Below, piece by piece: positions 1 through 5,948 of a stretch of 14,939 nucleotides of DNA. This DNA is from Pseudomonadota bacterium (GTDB taxonomy: Bacteria; Pseudomonadota; Alphaproteobacteria; Rhizobiales; Rhizobiaceae). Location: contig JAEYTV010000557.1 of the NCBI GenBank assembly GCA_023433855.1, positions 1-14,939 on the forward strand, given 5' to 3'. Position numbers and translations under genes: made by a program. Below the pieces are notes generated by a model. That model was not told where the DNA came from and searched no databases. It was given only the letters and a program-made list of their open reading frames with translations. Positions within the stretch are counted from its first letter, which is position 1; each line of letters starts with the position of its first letter.

Positions 1-81
1 GCGCTGGTGCTGCTGGTCCTGTTCTTTCCCAAGGGCATCCTCGGGACTCTTCGCGAAAGGTGGCTGCCATGGCTCCCGTGA
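1..81 (+). CDS. livM: Branched-chain amino acid type ABC permease, C-terminal end only (LivM-like)
   Basis: Frame 1 is open from the left edge and stops with TGA at 79-81, giving the last 26 residues of a protein. A run of aliphatic and aromatic residues is followed by FFPKGILGTLRERW. The pattern of a final membrane helix, then F-x-P-K/R-G-I/L-x-G and a short basic tail, is typical of the C terminus of LivM-type inner-membrane permeases of HAAT importers. The two ATPase genes that follow in the same direction support this. The tail overlaps the start of the livG-like gene by 13 bases, which suggests translational coupling. The body of the gene lies outside the window, so transport specificity cannot be judged. 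Confidence 0.75.
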   Translation, partial: ALVLLVLFFPKGILGTLRERWLPWLP

Positions 82-803
82 CCCTACTAGAAACGAAGGG
101 ACTGAGCCGGCAGTTCGGCGGGCTGAAGGCCGTTAAGGATGTCGACTTCTCCATTCGTCAAGGCGAGATCCGCGCGCTGATCGGACCGAATGGGGCAGGC
201 AAGACGACCTTCGTTTCCCTTCTTTCCGGCCGAATTGCTCCGAGCGCCGGCACGATTGCCTTTCTCGGCCAGGACATCACCAGCAGTCCGGCTCACAAGA
301 GGGTTCGTGACGGCATCGCCTATACCTTTCAGATCACTAGCATCTATCCGATGCTAAGCGTGTTCGACAATGTGGCGCTTCCTGCCCAGAGCGCGCTGCA
401 GGGTACGCCCGGGCCGAAACCACCGCTTGTGAGGCAGAAGGCGCTGGACGCATTGAATCGGGTCGGGCTGAGCGACAGATGGGCGGATCGCGCAGGAACC
501 ATGTCCTACGGCCACCAGCGGCTTCTCGAAGTGGCGATGGGGCTGGCGCTTGAACCCAAGCTCCTGATCCTTGACGAGCCGACGCAGGGACTCTCCGACG
601 GCGAGATCGAAAACTTCTGCCGCCTTGTGAAGGAGATCGCTCACTCGGCCACGGTATTGCTGATCGAGCACAACATGCCCGTTGTCATGCAACTTGCCGA
701 CACGATCACGGTGCTGAACTATGGCGAGATCCTTGCCGAGGGCACGCCGGCCGAGATCCGCGCTAATGCGGCCGTGCAGGCCGCCTATCTGGGAACGGGC
801 TGA
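69..803 (+). CDS. livG: Branched-chain amino acid type ABC transporter ATP-binding protein (LivG-like)
   Basis: This is a cytoplasmic ATPase of a HAAT-family importer, 244 residues from ATG 69. The sequence shows Walker A GPNGAGKTT near residue 39, a Q-loop region (YTFQ), the signature variant MSYGHQR, Walker B LLILDEPTQGL and the switch histidine in LLIEHNM. MSYG in place of LSGG is usual for LivG. The length is close to the family's usual 240-260 residues. ATG 69 is preferred because AGG at 58-60 sits 8 bases upstream; a GTG at 60 in the same frame would fall inside that ribosome-binding site. The gene overlaps the livM end and lies 2 bases before livF. The substrate is unknown. Liv-type importers also carry amides, urea and aromatic acids, so uptake of the substrate of the downstream catabolic genes is possible but only inferred. 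Confidence 0.9.
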   Translation: MAPVTLLETKGLSRQFGGLKAVKDVDFSIRQGEIRALIGPNGAGKTTFVSLLSGRIAPSAGTIAFLGQDITSSPAHKRVRDGIAYTFQITSIYPMLSVFDNVALPAQSALQGTPGPKPPLVRQKALDALNRVGLSDRWADRAGTMSYGHQRLLEVAMGLALEPKLLILDEPTQGLSDGEIENFCRLVKEIAHSATVLLIEHNMPVVMQLADTITVLNYGEILAEGTPAEIRANAAVQAAYLGTG

Positions 804-805
804 TC

Positions 806-1504
806 ATGCTGGAAATCATCGACCTGGACGTTTACCACGGCAGCAGCCAGGCACTGAAGGGCATGTCGTTCACGCTCGGCAAGGGCGAGGTCCTATGTCT
901 TCTCGGTCGCAACGGAGCGGGCAAGACGACCACATTGAGGGCCGTCATGGGGCTCGCCCGAGCAAGGCGAGGCAGCATTCGCCTCGACGGCGAGGAGATC
1001 TCCGGGCTTCCCGCCCATGAGGTTCCGCGTCGGGGCATCGGCTACGTGCCGCAGGGGCGCCGTCTGTTTTCGGAACTTACGGTGCGGGAAAACCTCGAGA
1101 TCGGCCTCATGGCGCGCCATAGTCCACGCCGGGTTCTCGATGAGGCCCTGACGCTCTTTCCACGTCTGCAGGAGCGGCTCGGGCAGGTTTCCGGCACGCT
1201 CTCCGGCGGCGAGCAGCAGATGCTGGCGACCGCGCGCGCAATGTGCATCGATCCATCGGTCATACTGCTGGACGAACCGACGGAGGGGTTGATGCCGTCG
1301 ATGATCGCCACCATCCGCGAAGTCGTCGTCACGCTGCGCAGTCGCGGCAAAGCGATCCTCCTCGTCGAACAGCGCGTCGAGGCAGTGCTGTCGGTTGCCG
1401 ATCGGGTCTGCTTCGTGGAGAACGGCAGGGCGCAGGCCATCTTGCCGGTTGAGGCTTTGAAAAACGACCCGGCTTTGTTGTCACGCTATGTCGGCGTAGG
1501 ATGA
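806..1504 (+). CDS. livF: Branched-chain amino acid type ABC transporter ATP-binding protein (LivF-like)
   Basis: This is the second ATPase of the HAAT importer, 232 residues, the usual length for LivF. It shows Walker A GRNGAGKTTT near residue 34, the Q-loop region GYVPQGRRLF, a canonical LSGGEQQ signature, Walker B ILLDEPTEGLMP and the switch region LLVEQRVEAVL, where Gln replaces the usual His, as is common in LivF. The ATG lies 2 bases after the livG stop, so the two genes are surely one operon and the proteins probably form a heterodimer on the LivH/LivM permeases. The stop codon is 2 bases from the stop of the convergent MarR gene. No periplasmic binding protein gene is in the window; it may lie upstream. 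Confidence 0.92.
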   Translation: MLEIIDLDVYHGSSQALKGMSFTLGKGEVLCLLGRNGAGKTTTLRAVMGLARARRGSIRLDGEEISGLPAHEVPRRGIGYVPQGRRLFSELTVRENLEIGLMARHSPRRVLDEALTLFPRLQERLGQVSGTLSGGEQQMLATARAMCIDPSVILLDEPTEGLMPSMIATIREVVVTLRSRGKAILLVEQRVEAVLSVADRVCFVENGRAQAILPVEALKNDPALLSRYVGVG

Positions 1505-1506
1505 CA

Positions 1507-1941
1507 TCAGGTGACTTTGCGAAGAAGCTCGATGAACATCATGCGCTCGGCGGATGTCAGCGGCTCCAGGGTGTCTTCGGTCGCCCGGGCGGCGGCGGCG
1601 AGATTCGCGTCAATCACGGCGTGGCCCTGCGGGGTCAGCTGCAACACGAGCCGGCGACCGTCGTTCGGATCCGGCGCGGTCTGGATGTAGCCGCGCCTCA
1701 CCATACGGTCGACGACCCCCTTGATGGTAGCGACGTCCATCGCCGTTTCGCGTCCGAGTTGGTTTTGGGAGCAGGGCTCAACCTGCTTCAGTTTGGCAAG
1801 TGCCGCCCATTGTGTGGTCGTCAGCTTATCGCCGATGAGGGCATTGAAGATCGCCACATGCCGCTGGTTGGCCTGCCGCAAAAAAAAGCCGATCTGCTGG
1901 TCGACCGCATACCCGGTCGTTTCCGATCGTTTGTTGTTCAT
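1507..1941 (-). CDS. MarR-family transcriptional regulator
   Basis: This is a winged-helix DNA-binding protein of 144 residues, the normal MarR length. Around residues 40-105 it shows the family pattern: TTTQWAALAKLKQ, then a helix-turn-helix (SQNQLGRETAMDVATIKGVVDRMVRRGYI), then the wing DPNDGRRLVLQLTPQGHAV with the conserved D-x-R-R. Such dimers usually repress catabolic or efflux genes and release DNA on binding an aromatic or related small ligand. The ATG at 1941 is chosen because GGAG lies 4 bases before it; an in-frame ATG at 1983 would add 14 residues but has a poorer site. The gene is divergent from the Hnr-like operon, a usual arrangement for a local regulator. That it binds the operators at 2177 and 5915 is inference. 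It is convergent with livF, with a 2-base gap. Confidence 0.9.
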   Translation of the reverse strand: MNNKRSETTGYAVDQQIGFFLRQANQRHVAIFNALIGDKLTTTQWAALAKLKQVEPCSQNQLGRETAMDVATIKGVVDRMVRRGYIQTAPDPNDGRRLVLQLTPQGHAVIDANLAAAARATEDTLEPLTSAERMMFIELLRKVT

Positions 1942-2146
1942 CGTTCTCCAATCCGTGCGGTTGGCGCCCGCTGCACCATTCAACCTGCAGCGCAGATCGT
2001 CAAGGCGGGTTTATCCCCCGGGAACGTATTGTCAACACAGGTGGCACAAAGAACAGGTTTCGCAGGCATTCGAGGGTGTGACACATTGCGAGGCAGGGGG
2101 TGGAGAACCAGATGACCTGCGGCTGTTCACGATCGACCAGCGGTGC

Positions 2147-2175
2147 TTGACAGAAACAAGAAGGCGGACAATACT
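2147..2175 (+). promoter_or_regulatory. Predicted sigma70-type promoter of the Hnr-like operon
   Basis: A perfect -35 hexamer TTGACA (2147-2152) is followed by a 17-base spacer and AATACT (2170-2175), which matches the -10 consensus at 4 of 6 positions. Transcription would start near 2182, leaving a leader of about 90 bases before the TTG start. The promoter before hyuA has the same design. No transcript data are available, so the start point is inferred. Confidence 0.65.
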
Positions 2176-2176
2176 C

Positions 2177-2193
2177 GTTTGTGTACAAATGAA
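2177..2193 (+). promoter_or_regulatory. Predicted operator (copy 1) over the transcription start of the Hnr-like operon
   Basis: The sequence is GTTTGTGTACAAATGAA. Its core TTTGT-GT-ACAAA (2178-2189) is an inverted repeat. It matches 15 of 17 bases of the inverted copy at 5915-5931, and both sit directly after the -10 box, a repressor-type position. The TTTGTnnnCAAA form resembles operators of GntR/FadR-type regulators, but a MarR dimer is also possible. Confidence 0.65.
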
Positions 2194-2260
2194 CGTGAGT
2201 CCAGCCACTATCTTGGCCTAGCAGTGTTCGGTGTCCGACACGTGATGCTGCGGCTCTCGG

Positions 2261-2269
2261 GAAGGAGAT
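2261..2269 (+). promoter_or_regulatory. Strong ribosome-binding site fixing a TTG start
   Basis: GAAGGAGAT is nearly a full complement of the 16S rRNA 3' end. The GGAG at 2264-2267 stands 6 bases before TTG 2274. No in-frame ATG lies nearby that would keep the N-terminal cysteine cluster, so this site decides the start of the Hnr-like gene. Confidence 0.75.
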
Positions 2270-2273
2270 CTCC

Positions 2274-3764
2274 TTGGTCAAGCAGCTGGTCGAAAGCACG
2301 CTAAACGGCAAGATCCGTTGTGATGCCTGTCCGGTGATGTGCTACATCGCAGATGGCCGCTCCGGCGCCTGCGATCGCTATGCCAATGTTGGCGGCGAAC
2401 TGATCCGTGTCGATCCCCTCACAATCATAGAGGCAAACCAGGCCGAGGGCCAGGTTGTGCCGTTCCTGCCGGCCGGCGGGGCTTCCGATTGGGACGGTGA
2501 GATTGTCCGGCCGCGCAGCGCCTTTGTCACCGCAGTCGGGGCCGGCACCACCTATCCCGATTACAAACCTGCCCCCTTCATCGTCTCGCGCAAGGAAAAT
2601 GGCGTCGACATGGTGACGGTCGTCACCGAAGGCATCTTCAGTTATTGCGGCGTCAAGGTGAAGATCGATACGGACCGGTTCCTTGGGCCAGAGGCAGCAC
2701 CGGTAAGGGTTGATGGTGAGCCGATCGGCCATGTCATGACCGGTGAATACGGGTCGCAGATGCTGTCGCTCGGCGGGGTGCATCACCTGACGGGCGGCTC
2801 GAAGAAGGAAGGCCGCGTCACCTGCGACAGCCTTCTGAAATTGTGTAACCGCGAGGCGGTCGAGCTGACGATCGACGGGGGTGCAACGGTGGTCGTGGCG
2901 GCCGGCCAGGCCCCTGTCATCAACGGCGAGCAGGAACAGCGCATGCGGGTTGGCTGCGGCTCGGCCACGATCGGCATGTTCGCGCGACAGTGGCTCGGCC
3001 ATGTCGATGAGGTGGTGGTCGTTGACGACCATATCACCGGCGTCCTGTCGGAGCACCAGGCAGGCAAGCTGCTCGATATCCAGCCGACGGGAATCCGCAT
3101 CAAGGGGCGCCGCTCGACCCCCGGGAGGTATTTCCAGGTCGCGGAGCCGGGCACCGGCTGGGGCGGCACCAACATCACCGATCCGTTGTCGATCCTCGGG
3201 GAGTTTGATCCGAAGACGGCATATCCTGGCCTCAGGATGCTGATGGTTTCCACCACGGGCGAACAATACGCCTATTACATTCTTGACGAGAGCCTTCAGC
3301 CGGTGCTGCAACTGGCACTCCCACCCGCGCTGCAGCAGTCGGTCGAGGTGATCGAGGAGAACTGCGAGCCGGCGCTGGCCTCTGTTGTGTTCATGGGCGG
3401 CGCAGGGGGGAGCCTGAGGGCGGGCGTGACCAACAACCCGGTACGGTTGACGCGTTCGGTCAAGCAGGCGCTTACCCACGTCTCCTGCGGTGGCGCGGAA
3501 GCCTATGTGTGGCCAGGCGGGGGCATCACCGTGATGGCAGATGTGACCGAGATGCCGACCAACTCCTTTGGTTATGTGCCCACGCCGGCGCTTGTGGCGC
3601 CGATAGAGTTCACCATGCGGCTTTCGGATTACGAAGCCCTCGGCGGCCACATGGAGGCCGTGGTGCCGATCGAACAGGCAGTTGCGCTTGCCGAACGCAA
3701 GATCGATCCTGTTTCCTCCGGTCCATGGCCAACCGACCTTCGAAACTTCCGGTGGGGCGCCTAG
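2274..3764 (+). CDS. 6-hydroxynicotinate reductase (Hnr)-like iron-sulfur protein
   Basis: The protein has 496 residues and no signal peptide or membrane helix, so it is cytoplasmic. I recognise it as resembling the family annotated 6-hydroxynicotinate reductase, founded on E. barkeri Hnr, which reduces 6-hydroxynicotinate to 1,4,5,6-tetrahydro-6-oxonicotinate with ferredoxin. Near the N terminus are four cysteines, C16, C19, C23 and C33 (Cx2Cx3Cx9C), fitting a [4Fe-4S] cluster. C125, C184, C191 and C228 are further candidate ligands. The C-terminal half is glycine-rich (MGGAGGS near 374, SCGGAEAYVWPGGG near 404). The TTG start follows a strong ribosome-binding site; a later start would lose the cluster. 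It leads a four-gene unit and is followed after 20 bases by UPF0280. Orthologues in aerobic proteobacteria are, as far as I know, uncharacterised, so the real substrate may be another N-heterocycle. I am sure of the family, less so of the reaction. Confidence 0.75.
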   Translation: MVKQLVESTLNGKIRCDACPVMCYIADGRSGACDRYANVGGELIRVDPLTIIEANQAEGQVVPFLPAGGASDWDGEIVRPRSAFVTAVGAGTTYPDYKPAPFIVSRKENGVDMVTVVTEGIFSYCGVKVKIDTDRFLGPEAAPVRVDGEPIGHVMTGEYGSQMLSLGGVHHLTGGSKKEGRVTCDSLLKLCNREAVELTIDGGATVVVAAGQAPVINGEQEQRMRVGCGSATIGMFARQWLGHVDEVVVVDDHITGVLSEHQAGKLLDIQPTGIRIKGRRSTPGRYFQVAEPGTGWGGTNITDPLSILGEFDPKTAYPGLRMLMVSTTGEQYAYYILDESLQPVLQLALPPALQQSVEVIEENCEPALASVVFMGGAGGSLRAGVTNNPVRLTRSVKQALTHVSCGGAEAYVWPGGGITVMADVTEMPTNSFGYVPTPALVAPIEFTMRLSDYEALGGHMEAVVPIEQAVALAERKIDPVSSGPWPTDLRNFRWGA

Positions 3765-3784
3765 GAGGAGGTACAGGAGGGGTC

Positions 3785-4702
3785 ATGGCTGGTGCAGCGG
3801 CATATTATCTCGACGGCCATCCGCAGGGACGGCTCCATTTGCAGCACGGCCCGATCGATCTCGTCATAGAGGTGGACGGTCCTGCTGCCCACCTCCAGCG
3901 GCGGACGGCGTATGAGGCTGCCAATGCCCGGTTCTCGACGATCCTGGAGGAGTTGGTGTCGGAACTGCCGCTCCTGAAGCAGACGGCGCGCAGGAGAGGG
4001 CCGGTTCCCACGGGAGCAGTCGCGCGGCGGATGCTGGCTGCGGTGCTTCCTTTTGCAGAGAGCCACTTCATCACTCCCATGGCAGCGGTTGCCGGGTCCG
4101 TTGCCGACGAGGTTCTGGCCGCGATGATCGCGCCGTTCGCCAAAACCGATCGTCCGCAACGCATCTATGTCAACAATGGCGGCGACATCGCCTTGCATCT
4201 CGATCCGGGCGCGGAATACCGGGTCAGGATGGAGCGGGAGGACGGAGCGGCCCTAGGTGATTTCAAGGTATCACATCAAAGCAACAGTCGTGGTGTCGCC
4301 ACCAGCGGCCGCGGGGGTCGCAGCCTTTCCATGGGCATTGCCGACTCCGTCACGACCATTGCAAGCGACGCCGCGGCCGCTGACGCCGCCGCGACGCTGA
4401 TCGCCAACGCGGTCGACCTGCCGGGGCATCCGGCCGTCAGCAGAAGCCGCGCCGTCGACCTCGTCGATGACAGCGATCTGGGGGAACGACTCGTCGTGAC
4501 CGGCTGTGGAGAGCTTGATCACGGTGACATCGCCAACGCGCTCGCGGCCGGGCAGGCGCAGGCAGAACGTTTCGTCGCGCTCGGTCTTGTCCAGCGTGCA
4601 GCGCTTTTCGTCCGGAGCGAAGGCAGGCTTGTCGCCGGCCCGGAGCAGCCGATCACCTTACCCATCAAATCAATGCCAGTGGAGCATCGCCCTCATGCCT
4701 GA
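3785..4702 (+). CDS. UPF0280 family protein (ApbE-like superfamily)
   Basis: This protein of 305 residues has unknown reaction. The stretches ITPMAAVAGSVADEVL (about 96-111), YVNNGGDIALHL (128-139) and GVATSGRGGRSLSMGIADSV (170-189), then DAAAADAAATLIANAV, match the UPF0280 pattern. They resemble the C-terminal half of ApbE, the Mg-dependent FMN transferase that flavinylates protein threonines, but the ApbE H-x-x-D-P-x-T-G segment is replaced by the shorter SLSMGIADSVT. ATG 3785 is chosen because AGGAGGGG lies just upstream and homology begins soon after it; the frame is open further upstream only as a shadow of the previous gene. It overlaps the next gene by 8 bases. Its place next to the Hnr-like gene suggests a role in maturing or assisting that enzyme, which is inference. 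Confidence 0.8.
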   Translation: MAGAAAYYLDGHPQGRLHLQHGPIDLVIEVDGPAAHLQRRTAYEAANARFSTILEELVSELPLLKQTARRRGPVPTGAVARRMLAAVLPFAESHFITPMAAVAGSVADEVLAAMIAPFAKTDRPQRIYVNNGGDIALHLDPGAEYRVRMEREDGAALGDFKVSHQSNSRGVATSGRGGRSLSMGIADSVTTIASDAAAADAAATLIANAVDLPGHPAVSRSRAVDLVDDSDLGERLVVTGCGELDHGDIANALAAGQAQAERFVALGLVQRAALFVRSEGRLVAGPEQPITLPIKSMPVEHRPHA

Positions 4703-5276
4703 ACCCATCGTCCGGAAATACGCGCTCACTGTCGAGGAGATCTATCACGAGGGCGGCAAACCCACCGCCGCTCCGCTCAAGAAGGGCGTGATCCTGGCGG
4801 TGATAGAGAACCCCTACGCCGGACGCTACCATGAGGATATTGCGGGCTTCATGAAGGATCTTGAGCCGCTTGGTGTCGCCATGGCCAAGCGTCTCGCCGA
4901 AGCCCTGGGCGGCAGCCAAGTGGTCGAGGGTTATGGCAAGGGAGCGATTGTGGGCCAGGCGGGGGAACTGGAGCATGGCGCCCTGTGGCACGTGCCAGGT
5001 GGATATGCGATGCGGGAAATCCTCGGCGATGCGAAGGCAATCGTTCCTTCGACGAAAAAGGTTGGAGGCCCCGGAGCCAGGCTCGACGTACCTGTGACCC
5101 ACATCAATGCCTCCTATGTCCGCAGTCATTTCGATGCAATGGAAGTCGGCATAGCCGATGCGCCGCGCGCTGGGGAGATCGTGCTGGCGCTCGTGATGAC
5201 CACCGGAGCGCGCATTCATGCCCGCGTGGGCGGCCTGAAGGCCGAAGACATCAAGGGCGAGGATGGACTGCGGTGA
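4695..5276 (+). CDS. AA_synth family protein, first tandem copy (PF06684, formerly DUF1185)
   Basis: This is a small cytoplasmic protein of 193 residues, the usual family length. Family-like landmarks are VEEIYHEGG (13-21), ENPYAGRY (38-45), GYGKGAIVG (79-87), GELEHGA (90-96), SHFDAMEVGIADAPR (144-158) and RVGGL near 177. The family has a structural representative with a variant Bacillus chorismate-mutase-like fold. The name amino acid synthesis is a guess from gene context and no reaction is established. ATG 4695 lies 10 bases after GGAG (4681-4684) and overlaps the UPF0280 end by 8 bases, so translation is probably coupled. The next gene is a paralogue; both end in DGLR. A role on the ring-reduced or ring-opened product is inferred from the operon only. 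Confidence 0.85.
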   Translation: MPEPIVRKYALTVEEIYHEGGKPTAAPLKKGVILAVIENPYAGRYHEDIAGFMKDLEPLGVAMAKRLAEALGGSQVVEGYGKGAIVGQAGELEHGALWHVPGGYAMREILGDAKAIVPSTKKVGGPGARLDVPVTHINASYVRSHFDAMEVGIADAPRAGEIVLALVMTTGARIHARVGGLKAEDIKGEDGLR

Positions 5277-5857
5277 GTGCCGAAATCCGCAAGATCGCGG
5301 TCATCGTCGAGGAGGTGCTCCTGGAGGGTGGTGAGACGGTTTCCCCGCCGACCCGGCGTGCCGCTGCCCTTGCAGTTATCCGAAATCCCTTCGCCGGCCG
5401 CTACCAGAAGGATCTGGCCCTCCTTGTCGACCAGGGTGCCGAACTCGGGGGCATCCTTGCGCAAAAATGCGTTGAGGCGCTCGGCATCGAACCCTCGCGG
5501 GCCGAAAGCTACGGCAAGGCCGCACTGGTCGGCGAGGATGGTGAATTGGAGCATGCCGCGGCCCTTCTTCATCCGGCCATGGGGAGGCCTGTCCGCGACG
5601 CCGTCGGGGGCGGTGCGGCGCTGATTCCCTCCTCCAAGGGACGGGGACCAATGGGAGCACCGCTTGACATCCCGCTCGGGCACAAGGATGCCGCCTTTGT
5701 ACGCTCCCATTTCGACGGCATGGCCGTGCGCATCAGCGATGCACCTCGCCCCGACGAGATCGTGGTCGCCGTCGCGGTAACCGACAGCGGCCGGCCCCTT
5801 CCACGAGTAGGCGGGCTCACCAGGAAGGAGATCGTCGGCCTGGACGGACTACGCTGA
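5273..5857 (+). CDS. AA_synth family protein, second tandem copy (PF06684)
   Basis: This protein of 194 residues is the paralogue of the preceding gene, aligning along its whole length with about four residues in ten identical by eye. Shared blocks are EGG (18-20), NPFAGRY (38-44), YGK (80-82), GELEH (90-94), VRSHFD (143-148), SDAPRPDEI (155-163) and PRVGGL (177-182). The GTG start at 5273 overlaps the previous stop in a GTGA junction, a sign of tight coupling and probably of matched synthesis of both copies. The most divergent stretch is about residues 95-125 (AALLHPAMGRPVRDAV against ALWHVPGGYAMREIL), so the two may differ in ligand or form a hetero-oligomer. It is the last gene of the first unit; a 91-base gap with a new promoter follows. 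Confidence 0.85.
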   Translation: MSAEIRKIAVIVEEVLLEGGETVSPPTRRAAALAVIRNPFAGRYQKDLALLVDQGAELGGILAQKCVEALGIEPSRAESYGKAALVGEDGELEHAAALLHPAMGRPVRDAVGGGAALIPSSKGRGPMGAPLDIPLGHKDAAFVRSHFDGMAVRISDAPRPDEIVVAVAVTDSGRPLPRVGGLTRKEIVGLDGLR

Positions 5858-5886
5858 GCGAAGTCGCCCGAGCATCCGCGCCGCAC

Positions 5887-5915
5887 TTGACAGCCTTCAT
5901 CGATGCTTGCAAAAT
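5887..5915 (+). promoter_or_regulatory. Predicted sigma70-type promoter of hyuAB
   Basis: A perfect TTGACA (5887-5892), a 17-base spacer and CAAAAT (5910-5915, 4 of 6 matches) are present. Transcription would start near 5922, giving a leader of about 27 bases before TTG 5949. The promoter copies the layout of the one at 2147-2175, including the operator directly downstream. Confidence 0.6.
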
Positions 5916-5931
5916 TCATTTGCATACAAAC
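5915..5931 (-). promoter_or_regulatory. Predicted operator (copy 2) over the hyuAB transcription start
   Basis: Read on -, the site is GTTTGTATGCAAATGAA, differing from copy 1 at only two bases, both in the core spacer region. The palindromic core TTTGCATACAAA is at 5919-5930. An overlapping inverted repeat, TGCAAA-ATTCA-TTTGCA (5908-5924), covers the -10 box, so two dimers might bind on overlapping faces. The regulator is unknown; the nearby MarR protein is one candidate. Confidence 0.65.
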
Positions 5932-5948
5932 AATAAGCGGGAACGATC

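Larger units (their letters stand above)
1942..2273. other. Divergent intergenic regulatory region between the MarR gene and the Hnr-like operon
   Basis: This is a 332-base stretch without a convincing gene. Its right half holds the strong rightward promoter, operator and ribosome-binding site listed separately. On the minus strand a TTGACA lies at 2035-2030, with GATAAA at 2015-2010 as a poor -10 partner (14-base spacer), so the leftward promoter of the MarR gene is only tentatively placed. The 8-mer GACAATAC occurs twice, on + at 2167-2174 over the -10 box of the rightward promoter and on - at 2034-2027 over the presumed leftward -35 box. It could be a second shared binding motif or chance. 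The stretch 2040-2140 shows nothing I can assign. Confidence 0.6.

Noticed and set aside
1501..2115. A 204-codon plus-strand frame over the MarR gene
   Set aside because: The minus strand here encodes a clear winged-helix protein with the MarR D-x-R-R wing; the + frame is its shadow.
2301..3650. A 449-codon open frame on the minus strand across the Hnr-like gene
   Set aside because: It is antisense to a well-supported gene with a cysteine cluster and good ribosome-binding site. The translation is rich in Arg, His and Asp with no recognisable motif, as expected of GC-rich antisense frames.
5917..5926. ATTTGCAT in the hyuAB promoter is identical to the eukaryotic octamer motif
   Set aside because: This is a coincidence of an AT-rich palindromic operator; it has no meaning in a bacterium.
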